Assembly (NCBI GenBank): GCA_905160935.1 | Contig: CAJHZI010000505.1 | Location: 1,129,501-1,193,500 of the forward strand | Direction of reading: 5' to 3' | DNA: 64,000 bases | DNA from: Enchytraeus crypticus | Lineage: Eukaryota; Annelida; Clitellata; Enchytraeida; Enchytraeidae | Shown: one piece after another, positions 47,604-62,200 of the stretch | Numbering within the stretch: position 1 is the stretch's first letter | How the letters are laid out: each line of letters starts with the position of its first letter | Made by a program: the position numbers and the translations under genes | Notes under the pieces: model-generated | The model's database searches: none | Told to the model about the DNA's origin: nothing | What the model saw: only the letters and a program-made list of their open reading frames with translations

Positions 47604-50600
47604 GTTTAAACATATTAATATATATTTAAACTATATATGTATGTTTAATTTTACAGTTGGACACAGATGCATACAGATGGATAACATTACTGTACATTAT
47701 ATTACACAGCTTAGTAGAGATAACTTATGTGTATCGCCTTTCAAAAACTGTGCTTAAGAAAAGTGCATCACAAACACGTCTGAACAATGCATTCATTTGA
47801 AAAAGGATAAGATTGTTTAGACTACAAAACAAAGCAAATTTTAAATAAAACAAGACATCTGATAACGTAACAAGAAGATTAATTTCTTTGCATTTAAGGA
47901 GAGAGAAATAAAATGATCGAAGTCATGATTTAAAACAACAAATGTCAAATTAATCAATTCTTGTATAATTTGCTTAATAATTCATCATAATATATTGAAT
48001 CTAATAAGAATTACTTTACATAACATTTTAGTAGGCATGATTTAAACAATAAATATCACTGACAGTGTTACGTAGTTTAAAATCAAGTTGAATTTGTCAG
48101 ACTAATGTATGAAACTAGCAGTGGTACAAACAACTGAATACTGTTCAACAAGGTTTAAAAAAATCTCAGCTCTACATGTGTTCTGAGACAACAGGTCGAT
48201 TCACAGTGGCATTAACGACATCTTCACCACGGGATGTGGATGATCTTACCAACCTTATGCTAGAAACTGGTGCTATATAACAGTGAGAGAGACTAAGTGT
48301 GGAATTATTGAGCGCAAAAAGCTATCTTGTGCAAAAACTTGTTCCCATGCTGCGTACATTTGAAATTGCTTTAGTGTACATAACCTCTGTGATGGGAAAT
48401 TTTGCGCAGTGTGACAGATTACACGTCCAATGTCTTTTAACCTAGTACAGCAGTCTTTGAAACCATCAATCAATTCTCGCATTACCCAGCATATCCTTTG
48501 GCGCAGCTAATAGGTCTAGAACACAAGCCTTATCAATAATTATTAATGATTCAATTCATCCGGAGCCGAAATTAAACAAAGACTCATTAAAAACGACAAT
48601 CAGTACAAAAAACTTATACGAACTTTCAACATTAAAACAGAGACAACAGAAATTTATTAAAAAAATCGCTCCAAGCTGTAAAAATCTCTGCTACAAGTAA
48701 ATCGCATAGTCAAGAATACAGCAAAACTAGACATTTAAATATTTGATTAGAAGAGATACCATGTAGATACGACTAACGCATTAAACAAATATAAGTTATC
48801 ATATAATAAATCAAACATTAAATTTAGGATCCAAGACAAGAAAGTACACACCAACACAATACAGTACACTGTTCAGGTTATCCCTCTTCTCTTCAGCACG
48901 TACTGAGTGAAACTTAGAAGTATTCTGAGTTCAAGGACGTCACCAACATCATCCTAGATTATGGAAACCAAAGTTAAACCTTTATTATAACCATCATCAT
49001 CATCTTTAACTTTTGATCTTGAATTGAAGTTTAATTAGGGTCGGAATAGAAAAGTTTGTAACAAATTCTGGCGACTGGGCGCTCACCAAAAATAATCATT
49101 AATTTTTTTTTAAATCATTAGAAAAGGAAAAATAATCGTAATATAATAAAAAATAATCATTACCTATGAATATTACTATTATTAATATGCAAATTCCTCA
49201 TTATCTATTTTCCAGCAAACACAAATATGCATCATCCGATCACTCAGTCGTCAGGGATGGCATCTATGTTTAAAGCTAGAATGGTCTTAAAGTATCCAGC
49301 ACACTTGACCAAGCCGCATAAAAAGCATATCGAACAATGATGAATCGCTTCAAGATCAACATATTTCGTTGCAAAAAGCTTTGGAAACGAAATAGCGACG
49401 TTAAATAAAAAAGAGTACTAAAGCAGAGTTTAAAGTTAGTATCATCTCCAGAAAGGGTGTCAGAGGCCACAAGCCTCGGATTTTTACGTCAGACTTGCTG
49501 TTCCGCAGCCGGAAATCTTGATAATCAAGACACTACTAGCACAGCTCTGAACAGGCTTAAAGTAGGCTAGCAAAGTAGGTTTTTTAGGTTTGATATAAAA
49601 CACCTAAAAATTCGATTTTTTGTTGTTGAAAATTTGACAAACTTGAATATGACAATTTGACACTTACATTTGAAAAGTGCTACAAATTAATAGTTAAGCT
49701 ATACGTCAAGTCCACAGTGCATATTACATTGCTCATTTTCTGGCAATAAGTTCAGAGATTTCTAGCTTTCAAAGTAACTTTGGAAAAAAACCTAAAATCT
49801 GACTTTTATTTTGAAAAGCGTAGGTTTTTTCCACCTCTAGTTTACAGTAAGTAAGCAGACCTTCTGAATGCACTATCAATGACAGAAGGATCAAAGTTTC
49901 GAACTTTTCATCAAAAGACATATAAAAAAATGATCTACAACACTACAAGCCTAGAATTTGAGAAATTAACATCCAATCTTACTCAACACTGAATAATAAA
50001 TGTAAGTACACAATGTCATGTACAATTGTACACAGGAGAAATTATTAAAATACGAGACATTTCTACGTAAACACTCTAATACTGTTAACATCTACCAATT
50101 AAAAATAGGAATTTGAGCAATTTTCAAAAATAAGTATTCATTCTTTAATATCTTCATAACTTAGATCATCATCATCATCATCTTCCCGTAAATCCCAGTT
50201 TAACTAGGGTCGGGATACAAATAGATTTTCTCCAGTCAAGCTTATCCATTCGTAATCTTATCTTCATAACTTAGATAAAATTACATATTCAAACTAACCA
50301 AATAAGATATTAACTTGTAGACGATTATCTAGATTTATATTGTGCGTCCCAGTAAGGGAATTAACAAACATAAGCAGTCTAGTAAAACAGTGCATGTGCA
50401 ACAAATAGATATACTGGATTAAATAAACACAAATAGTGTAAAAATAAGCAGATAATACAACAATTTCATGATCAGTACAATGTCACATGCCTTTCGAACT
50501 TTTAAACTTCAATTTTAAGTCATTCTCCAATGTTCGAAGAAATATTAATATCAGAAAAGTCTAGGATTAGAAATTTCTATAGATCTATCAGCAGTATTCG

Positions 50601-52305
50601 GAGCCCAAGTTATCATCACATTTGTTCAGCCAGTGCTTAAAACTATAACAAATATTTGTTTAATATCTGTTTCAATTCATATATGCCATTGACATTAAGT
50701 TGAACAGCAGCTATTGTATCGAATGGTATAGGATCAAGTAATATAGCAGACTGGTGTTACAGGTCTTGGCGACCTCCTGAACCAGTATAATTTAAGTTAA
50801 ATTAAATTTAAAAATATACGTTTAAGCATGTGGCATATCTCTAACCTGACATGACTAGCTTGAGTCTCTTGTTACTATAATATTAACCGAGATAGCAGCA
50901 AGCACTGACGGCTATACTATGGTATCACAGTGTGAAATACTTAAAGTGTAAAAACAATGCAATATACATGTATAGGTAACATTCTGTATATCGTTAAATA
51001 CACGTTAAACATGTATATATCAATATCTTCTGGAATTTTTGTCAACAATACTATAAAAGATGTACTAGTAAAGATGTACTATTTTGCCAAGCAGGGCAAT
51101 ATACTCAATTAGAACTAAAAACAACATTTAACGTAATTAAAAGGAGGCATTTATGTACGTGTACAATCAAAAAGAGCAATATTTTTGAATATGACTGCAT
51201 TTATCTCGAAACAACGTTAATCATAATTAAGCTATATGTGTATATACTGTTTACTCATTAACAATGCAAAACAGCTAAACTTAAGATCCATTGCACTAAA
51301 TAGAATATAGCAAACAGACAGAACGTTCCCAACATACAAAACCATATTGACTGATTGTGTGTGCTTTGAAAATGCAAATTTCATGACTTATTCAAGTATT
51401 TATGCTGTTCAACACTCAATGTGTTAAATTAAACATATCTGATAAGATAGCATTAATTAATAAATGCTAGCACAAAAAAGCAACAAACATCTATGTAAAC
51501 ATTATACATTTATGTATTAACTCTAAATTTAACAAAAAAATCCCAATAACATACTACTAAACAGAGAGTGGAATTTAAATTAGGAAAATTTAAGTGAAAC
51601 ATTTTGAAAACTGCAAGTGTTCATAGGACTTGACAAAGAAAATACTGAAAATTGGAATGATTTCTTGCCTATGATTTGTAGCACATTAACTCTCGTCAAT
51701 GAAACAGACTAACGTTAGCTATGCCCTGCCACTGGTAATAAATGAACTTTTACTATTACGCTACTGGACTGTCCATTGTCTATTTAACAAAGCTGTGACA
51801 TTCCGAATAGAGTAGCGGCTAATAAATATACTCAGTGACTGATTGATTTAAGATGAGACTACAGTGACGATAGGAAAATTAAGAGACATTCCTTCACACC
51901 TCAGAGTGGTTCAGATTAAGTTCCTTTGGTATTACTCTTTCATTTTAACGTATTATTCTTACTATTGATACCCCTAATATTTACTCACACAACTGAATAC
52001 TTTAGATGGCAGAACTAAGATCAAGAAAAAATATTAGAGATACTTCATTTGAGATTAAATAAATACAAGTTCATATTATAGATTATGCAATACAAAAATG
52101 TAGTGAAGCAACAATTACATCTATGTCAAGGAATATATTTAAACCTACATGTAGCATTGATTTATGATTTGCTTTATATGTAACAAAATTCAAATAGGGT
52201 GCACGAAACAGTAAGCAGGGTGAATACAAAAACTGTATAAAAGACTACAAGATACAAAATTTGTCATTTGTAAATATTATTCCTAAAAGAGACTCCTCTT
52301 TACGT
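45701..52305. other. Long AT-rich stretch without a supported gene
   Basis: No exon with recognisable protein similarity. Repeat scraps: family A tails on the reverse strand at about 48990-49095 (with GACTGGGCGCTCACCAAAA) and 50166-50250, and TA arrays at 47142-47196 and 47538-47600. A 69-codon reverse frame at 48273-48482 is not repetitive but shows no family resemblance and lacks convincing splice sites. The part nearest 52305 probably contains the 3' UTR of the FAR gene; its end is not determined. Confidence 0.5.
47142..47196. repeat. (TA)n microsatellite
   Basis: Uninterrupted TA units. A second array lies at about 47538-47600. Confidence 0.93.
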
Positions 52306-53684
52306 TTACTGTTGAATGGCAGACGTTTTTCTTCCCAATATTTGGGTCACTGATACATACAATCTGACGAATAGTGAGCAGAACCATATAATTAAACGTC
52401 TGAGAGATCTCACCTTGACAAAAATCAGTGAACCGGTTAGAACCAGTATGCACTGCTTCACAAATCTTCTCCATTGTAGTCTGCAGAATGAGAACAAAAT
52501 ATTACTTATTTTAATGCAGAAATTGTTTACCTCAATCTAACCTGTCCCATACCCGTGTTGAACCTAGGTTGCAGAAGAATGGACCAACCGTGGACTGCAC
52601 GTGTCGTAAAAGGCGATAAAGCACTAAGATTCAAACCAACATGAGAAAGGGCATTCGGTTGGTAAGTATCTAGGCTCCGGAAATTGCTACAAAATTTTCT
52701 AATCTCGACCTTAGTTAAACTGGGATTCAAAAGAAAAGATGATAATGATGATGATACTTAACTTTCCATGTTAAAATAAGAAGTAGCATTAGCTGGATAC
52801 ATTATATATCCTTACAAAAGAAATTAAAATACATTAAATAAGAAACTAAGATACATTACAAAGATATTCTAAAATATTTAAACATTGTAATTAGTTTTCG
52901 TTAACTTACAGACTTCTTTTAATTAGGTTTCCACAGTTGCAATTAAGCTATAATCTGGTGTTGAACTATAAATCTGTTGCAATATTAAAAATATTAAATT
53001 CAAAATTAATAATAATTAAAAAATTAATTAATTAAAATTATAAACTAAATAAAACATCTTAAGTGACAATGACAAACACGAAAATATCAATGCATCAGAA
53101 TCAGAATACAGGAGCTAAGAAGGACAGAGTTAAAGGCTGAAAGATTCAACTTCAGCTTCTAGTGAGTGATGGGATGAGCACTGGATCTGTGCCCTGTACT
53201 TACTGACCCAACCAAAACATCGGAGACCCTGCCAGTATTCTTCAGGCACTCGAACGAAGAATTTAATTTCACTAAAGCTTTGCTATATAGTAGCATAGAC
53301 ATACTTGCGCAGTTTGATTCGCGCCTCTGGTAGATTCTGCAGAGACTCATTGAGGGCGTAACGTTTGACACCGACACAGTAGTTCTGCAGATAGGTTCTC
53401 CACTGTATGCGCTTCACGTCAAAGTTAAATTCCTGCACATAAACAATTTATCAATCAATAAATGACTATGTGAGCAGATATTTACATTCTGCATGGTATA
53501 AAATTAACAGCATGAAAATATTGCAAAAAAGTATAAGTTTACCTACATAATTAATTACATCAAGAAATTCTTACAAAAATCTCCATATATCCTCCTCGTC
53601 AAAAGTTAAAACTAAAAGAAAGTTATATTTATCATATTTTAAAATATGGTATATTAATTATATTATGTATGTATATATATATAC

Positions 53685-53740
<56 letters not shown>

Positions 53741-53751
53741 GTATATATGTC

Positions 53752-53829
<78 letters not shown>

Positions 53830-56800
53830 AATATATCTACACGTATATATAAATTATATACTTATATAAGATTTGGCAATAAATGTAGATACGCTAAGAT
53901 AGTTAATTCACTACTATTAATTATTAATTCGTATTAATTTACCTCTTGATCCTCGCTATTCATTTCACCTCTGAGCATGGCGACGTTGTCTGACGTAAAG
54001 TTCCACTCGTTTGACGTGAAATACTCAAGACACTGAACACTTCTCCACAGGCGAGACTGAAGTCGCCACAATCTGCAGCAGAAAAAAATATCATCAATAA
54101 AAGGTAAAGCTGGTAAAGCTGGTAAAGCTAACGTCCACGTCAGTTTCCCCACTCAAAAGCGATGTCAGTGACGGACGAACCCCGGATTTGAACCCTGCAC
54201 ATACTTATCCGGAGTCGAATATCTTACCAATATCGTCACAATACCGTAATACTACGTCTCTCTATCTTTTGTGTTCGTCAAGATGAAGATCAAACGCAAA
54301 TATTCATAATCACAATCTGCTTTCGCACTTTTAGTCTCTTACTTATCAAGTAAACGTCATATCAGGAATCTTATACGTTATTAAAAACAAATCCTGCGAT
54401 ACATTGAATTGTCACGCTATATGAAAACTTCATGATTACCACTTATACGACTACACAATACCTTCTGAATTACTAATTACTTCCAAGGCTATAGAACAAC
54501 TTAATAACTGCATTACAAAGAACAACTTAATTACAAGTTATTTAATACTCTAAAATAACCAATGTAAAGTAACATAAGTTTTATACTACTACTAATCTTT
54601 TGATGATGAGTCAGGTTATGTATTGCTTCTATGATGCTAAGATAACTAAAGTATTATTAATAAATTGCAGGATAGTAAACAACGTTCTGTTGATTTTGCA
54701 TTCTATCTTCACCAAGTTAAATGTAACAAACACTGTACTTACTAGATGCAATTTTTATATATGGGTAAAAATACAGTTTTCGCCAAATTGACTTTAAAAT
54801 AACATATTTACATTGCCTTCTTTCCCATCAGCTTCAGACCCATGTCCATGAACCAAGCTGGTAGCAACTGATCAAACCAGTTGTTCAATGCATAGTACAC
54901 ACTGAAAGTAAAAACAAATTAACTTTCAAACTAGTTCAGTTTGCAGCAAACAATGAAAGTAATAAATGAATTACACTGTATATGAACATACTAGTGAAAG
55001 TTTTATGTAAATCTACCGTACTACACGATGTCAAAACGTAATGGCATAATGCTGCAGTTTTTGAAATATACAAAAATTTAGTGCTATATTTTAAACAATT
55101 TTAATATTTTAAATAATTTGTTGAATATACTAATTACAATAAGGAAAAAATTATCCCTGTGTTATGCTCAGATTGTTAGAAGAATAGACCAACCAGCGAC
55201 TGCACGTATCGTAGAAGGCGCCTAAAGCACTAAGATCCTAATCAACATCAGAAAGGGCATTTAATTGATGAAAACCTAGGCTCTAGAAATTGTTACAAAA
55301 TTTTGTAAAACAAATTGAAGAGACATAGAGGATTAACTGATGATATGGTGTGGGACAGAGAGGACAGGATTACAGGATTAGGTCTATTCGTATCCCGACC
55401 TTAGCTAAACTGGGATTAAAGGGTAGATGATGATGATGAAGATGAATAAGGAAAAATTATACATTTAGCTATGTACCAAAGAGACAAACAAACCTATGTC
55501 AAAATCAGTTAATACTACAACTACGTTTAAAATCATTAATTAATTATTTATATGTACGATATTAAGAGTTTATTTTACTTTTCTACTATATCTATATTTG
55601 AACAAAATTTGTTCACTATTCTCTCCGTAAATCTTGTATAACGATTTGAATTCTTATGATAGGTTATGCAAGAATTCTTAGATTGCATCCTTTAAAGCAA
55701 TGTTGTAATAATAAATTCATATTACGTTAGACATAATTTCTGGGGCTTTTATAAAAATAATAAATAAATACCGGCTAAGAGTGAAAGTAGGATCAGGAAC
55801 TCTCACTGGAGAATCCAGAGGAATGGATGTAAAGAACTCCTTTGATCCTCTTTCTAAAGAATTTCACAACACAGTTAGGATTTAAAGTTTTGTTTCTCAG
55901 CCACAGATGATATAAAGGCCGTATATAACTATACCGGATCTACTTCATAAAGCAACTATTAGTCAACTCTCATTACTTAGTGACTGACCATAGCAATTCA
56001 GGATAACAAATTCTGATTCCTTTAAATAATATAAATGTCAATTCCACTAGATAACATACTTTACTAATAAGCTCAAGATCTAGTGCAGATTATATGGTTA
56101 TCAACGATTACCACGTCATTAAAGTTAAATACTCAAAATGAAAAAGGCAAAGGCAAGTTTAACGTCAGTTTTCTATCTCAAAAGCCTATCACTGATGGGT
56201 CGAGCACTGAATTTGTATCAACTGGATCAACTGGTATATACAGAACTGGACTGGAAACTGGACCCTGTATCAACTGGTCCCCTGTCAGACTCCTAAAGAT
56301 CCCACTACTGACTCAGCACATTGGCTACACATTAAAAAACTTCATACTTAAGAACTGTCGGTAATTTCATACTTTCATTTTCATTATACGATAGTTACCT
56401 AAAAAGCCTTTACATATTTTATCAATCTTTATCTATTATTTATCAATCTTTCTCAAAAAAGAATATTATTTATACTTACCAATCTCTCCCCATGTTATCC
56501 TATTTGTCTGTCCCGTTGTGCAGTTGAATACCGGAATCCCAGTCGAACTAGAATAAATTGTAAAATATCAAATTAATGAAATTCATTGAACGGATATTTA
56601 TTTACATATAATTTTAATCAAAATTACAAACATTTAATCTAACAAATAATATAAAAATAATAATAGTAATACTAGTATTACTAATAAAGAATTCAGTATG
56701 TATTTGCTCGAATCGTTTTCATCAGACATCGGGTTCTTTGCACCCGGGGTAATAAATAAATAAAATATAAAATAAAATAATAAAATAAAACAATAATAAT

Positions 56801-59223
56801 AATAATTAATAAAAATAAATAATAATAATAATTAATTAGATGGCGGGATTAGCGCACTTGGTTTAGTTGCGCGTCAATTGTCGAAGTTAAGCTGCATCGA
56901 CCTCGGTTAGTACTTTGTGGGTGACCACCTTGGAAGACCGAGTGTTGGTAAAAGCTTAGGAAGGAAAAAATCCCAGGGTGATAGAAGGTTATTCTCAAAT
57001 CTGCACCGGCTGCAATTGATGCGCCATCAAAAGGCAACGATTACTAATAACTATGGAGAGGAAGGAGGAAATGGGTCTTAAACAAGCATCTGTGCTTCCT
57101 GACCCAGTGTGCCGTTATGTTTTGTTTTTAATAATACAAGAAAAACATTCATCTGAAACCAAATCTTTGCAATCAAGTCTTTCGTTAATTATGCAAGATT
57201 TCTTGTACATGTGATATGAAATATAAAATAAAATAATAAAATAAAACAATAATAATAATAATACCATATCATGCCTCTCGTTTATATTAGAGGAATATCA
57301 AAGATAAATGAATTACAAAATGTATTATTGTAATATACTATGCTTTTCAACAACATAACTTTCACATGAAAAATTCCATTTAGGTCTCTTAAATAAACTA
57401 CCATTATTTGCTCAAACTTCCATTTACAAAATAATTTTATTACATCAATAGCAATACCTTCTGGTGTTGCTAGTTGTTGATAAATAAAGCAATTTTTATT
57501 TTAATTACACGATTGCTGCTCATTTTATTAGCAATGATAAACCAGGTTTCAAAACACAAACATTCCACATAACCCACTATCTAGAGATTAAATTCACTCT
57601 ACAGTTACAAAAAGACACAGACCGATCAGATAATGCTGTATGCCAGGCGGCAGCAAGTACCAGATTAGCCGCCATATCCACAGGTATGATGTCTGCAGTA
57701 GCCATCGAATCTCCCATCATCACTCTTAGTATACCTTTACCAATCTGTCGCAGAAATACAAGACGCTGAAATCATTACTATAGTTAAATATATTATTTAG
57801 TAGTATATTACAAATATATAAATAAAAATATATTATTTAATATATTACATTATTATTATTATTAATATAATTCAAGAAATTTAATATATTATAAGAAATA
57901 TATTATTCAATATATTACAAATATTAAAGTTATGACATGACTACTTCTTAAGCCATGTGTTAGTTTCTTTATGTTTTCAGTACCATCTACTGAGTAATCT
58001 TTAGTGTTGCGTTTTAAAAGCTGCCAGTAAAGTAAGTAATGTGTTACTTGTTATAACGCTTGTAAGACAATAAAAATTAATATTTACATTAGATTTTCAT
58101 TACCATTAAACAGAGTTCTTAGGCCTTTTCTTCATTATTCAATTTTCCGCACATTCAATAATACTATGCTGAGCACGATATTAAAATTACATTACAGAAT
58201 ATATAGAGCTGGTGGTCGGGTTAGTAATTTGCGTGATAGGCAAGAAGCAACAGGTTCAAAACCCCATCAAGCTGTTTTAACAGCAAGCTTATGGCATAGA
58301 AATTGGTTGTAAACTTCAACATTAGATCTTTTACTATGTATTGTCAATACAATAGTCTTTAATAAGGATTTAATGAAAATAACTATAGGTATAATCTAAG
58401 ACAAGGGAAACTATAAATACTGAAAATCAGATTCCCACTCTGCTATTCCTCTGCATTATTCAACTCCAACGAATCACATGAAGTTTTCACTGTTATTAAT
58501 CACAATAAATAACTGTGCACATTTCAAAAGGCTGTAGCTAAAAAAACAAAATAACACATAATATCAAAAATGAAATAGCTAACAATAAATAAGAAGTATA
58601 ATTTAACTCACTGCAGCCAAAAGACCAGTGGGACCATTGAAGTTATCCACCCAACCCTAGAACAGTAATAACAAAGCAATAACATTGACAATATCAACAG
58701 CATTAACAAAGCAACAACACTGACAATAACAATAACAAAGCAATAGCAAGCTATAGTGAAAGCATCGTTCATGACTTAAGAGAAAATAAAAAGGCAAAAA
58801 TAAAAGCTAATCTAACGTAATAAATCTTTCTATTCTTTTACAGGCCATTTAACAAAAACATTATATTACAAGATCAAATACGATGGTAACTAAATATATA
58901 TTATGCACTTGGAAGAGATATATTATGTACTAATAGGCAGAAATATATTATGTAGTAGACGGACATTAAAAACATTAAAACTCCGAGCAGCAATCTAACA
59001 TTTTGCAATTAGATAAACAAGAAATATGAAAATAAAGTTGTTAAATAAAAAACAGTAATAAAAACACAAATACTCAAGGCTCAGGTCCACGGTATACAAT
59101 GCCTCCCCTCTTTTCTGTCTTCCGTTTGCTGTTTCACGTCCACATAAGAGATGATAAAATAAATCATCTAACATTCTGAATCTCAGTTAGTCACTATTCT
59201 CTTTCCTTCCAATTTACCTTTTA

Positions 59224-59280
<57 letters not shown>

Positions 59281-62200
59281 TAATGAGCTAATTTTTTAAC
59301 TTAATACCATGAACCTTGCAGCAAGCAATGCACGAAGAGAGAGAGAAAAAGAGAATTAATGAAGTTAATTTTGTAAAGTTAAACTATAGTACAGACCTCA
59401 ATAGGTTCACGCCACGAGGAGCCGACGATGGATGGCCTGACGATGGCACAGGGTAGATCATTGCAACGCTCTACGAGTAACGACTCAGCCACAGCTTTAG
59501 TGAACGTGTATGTGTTTGGTCGCACGCCGATGAGATGCACCGTCAACGTGTCAACGACGTCATCTTCCATCCATCTAATACACACAGTAAGATACACAAT
59601 ACAAAGTTGAGCATTTATTGAATGGCGTATTTTCCCAACATACAAAAAGCATTCTTTTACTTTATCCTTCTGTATATATATATATAAATTTCATGCATAT
59701 TTAAAAAGGTATGAGTTGGAAATATTCCATTTTTCAGGATTCATACAGGTGGGTTGAGTTTTAGAGCAATGGTAGAGGGTGTGCCTCAGGATAGAGAGGT
59801 CTGGGTAGATACCTCAATGTCAATGTCATGTTAACGTAAATAGCCGACAAATTTTTACAAATACGTAGCCACAAAATTAGAGTGTTTGCCCTATTTTACC
59901 ATAGGATCATAATGACTACAAATCTACAATGGCATATTGCCTTCAGTTTGCTATCTAAAACAATAACAAGGGCCATCAAAAACATCTAAACAGCTACACT
60001 AGCATAGAAAAGCAAGAAATAAAAATACGTCATAATAAAGTAAATAAAATGCTAAATATTACTAGCAATGAAATAGTTGAAAATTAATTATGTTTTGAAT
60101 AAGCATTATTTTAATTATGTTTTCTCAAAAACCATATTTATATATGATTCAAAAGGCTAAGATTCCTTCTTTGTTTGATCACAGAAAGAAAAACTAGAAA
60201 TTGCATATTTTACATATAAATAGTGCGACATTTGAACTGATATGTACCTGAAAACTGAAAAGTAGATAAAGAACAACATATTATACAATGTTCACTTACA
60301 ATAAGAACTATAAATATATTATTACTATTCATCATCATCATCATCATCTTTCCTTGAATCCAAGTTTAACTAGTACTGGGATAAGGTTATATTATATCAA
60401 TTTCTGGAGCCTGGGCGCTCACTAACTGAATGGCTTTTCTGACGTTTGGTTGGATCTACGTGCTCTGTCACCTATTACGAGACATGCAGTCCGCGGTTGA
60501 TCTAGTCTTCATCAACCCGGACACAACACGGATAAATCAATTAATAATAATAATAATATTATTAAAGCTAGTAATATTATACTAACTCCATGGCACTGAT
60601 AAGCCTCTCAGGAGATATCGGCGGAGGGTAGACCCTCTCCACCACAGTCCTCTGATCACAATTAGCGTAAGCCGTCGAGATGTGAATCAGCGCCTGAATT
60701 AGAAAACCAAGTATATCCTTTTTCTACCGAAGTCAATACTAATTAAACAGAGTCACCTAGTTTGAACTTCAAATGTTGTAGAAATATTTGTAGCCCAAAC
60801 TCTATTTTTATCAGAATATATAAAACGGTATTAAAATAATTATCCAAAAACACAACTGCAGTGTTCGTAAGAGGCGACAGACAGTGAAGAGACTTCGGGC
60901 CACCTGGTGATGATTTCTCTGTTGTAGACTAATCGGTCGTACATACTCCAGGCTTGCAGAGTTTAAACACTACACCGTTTGTGGCAGTATACCAACACGC
61001 AACTTGACCTTCACTGTCCATTCAGCGCTACTGTGGCATTTAGCACAGAGCAATGCTTTAGTACTATATTTATTGACACTTATTGATAAAGGTGACAAAA
61101 GTCTTAGGACTGGAGAAAGTCTATTCGTATCCCGACCCTGGTTGAACTGGGATTTGAGCGAAGATGATGATGATGCTGATTGATAAAGGTGACATATGAA
61201 TTAAAGAAGGCAGCAAGCCATACACTTTTCCCTTCATACTTTGCTGAGAGTTTCTTGTCTTATTAAAAGTAATAGCACTTACTATAATTAATCATCAGTA
61301 GAATTTGAAAAGAATCAGAGTTCATCAACCATGCACTAAAAAGATTCATATTTGATAAATCACCTCAGATTTTCTCATTCTTAAATGAATAGTTAACAAG
61401 ATTTACAAATAATATCTCTCGTGAAAAATGTTAAATACTCTCCTGTAAGGTGAAATCAGGTATGTAAATAAATGTAAAGTATGTAGGCAGTGCAGTAAAG
61501 GAGAGAGATGTTGAAATACCTCAAGATTCTTTATCTGATGACTTAATTCCAGAAGACGTGCAACTCCCACAACGTTCATTTCCACCGAGAGCCTGATAAC
61601 AGTATTAAGGATTTCAATCAATCAATCCCACAACACAAAAAACTTCAAAATAACTCATTTAATGAGATCTCGGACAGATAATTCAAGTACAGATGACAGT
61701 CTATCTCTCTAAGTGCACTTCCTATGGGCAGGTTCATGGTATATAACGCCTCCACTCTTCTCTGTCTTCTGCTTCCTCTTCATACTCACAGATGAGTGGG
61801 TCTTTAAATCATCTAAAATTCTTAATCTCGGCCTGTCTCTGCCTCTACTTACTTCCATTCTGCCTTCTATGATCTCTTTTAAAAGACCTTCCCCCCTTAG
61901 AACGTGTCCTATCCAACTCTTATTCGTATTTCTTAATACATTTTTCAACTGTCCATCTGTACCAACTCTCTCCAGAACTTCTGCATTTGTAGCCTTTAGA
62001 GTCCAGCTAATCCATTCCATTCTTCTCCATATCCACATTTCCAAAGTCTCTAGATTCCTGATTTCTTCTTTCCTTAAGGTCCATGTTTCACAGATGACAG
62101 TAAGACATAAAATACTGCCCAAGTCAGTAGAGACACATTTTACAAGAGACGTCATTGAAATTAACGTTTTTCTCTTTGCCCCTAACAGCCTTAAATGACC

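Noticed and set aside
48273-48482. Non-repetitive 69-codon reverse frame
   Set aside because: No family resemblance, no convincing splice sites, and it lies where FAR 3' UTR or intergenic DNA is expected.
54812-56547. Direct splice from the FAR exon 56547-56480 to 54901-54812
   Set aside because: It breaks the frame and drops a conserved stretch. The exon at 55853-55772 ([20 protein letters not shown]) restores both.
56865-56960. Functional 5S rRNA gene
   Set aside because: Only part of the 5S sequence is recognisable, with many differences, so it is treated as a 5S-derived repeat.
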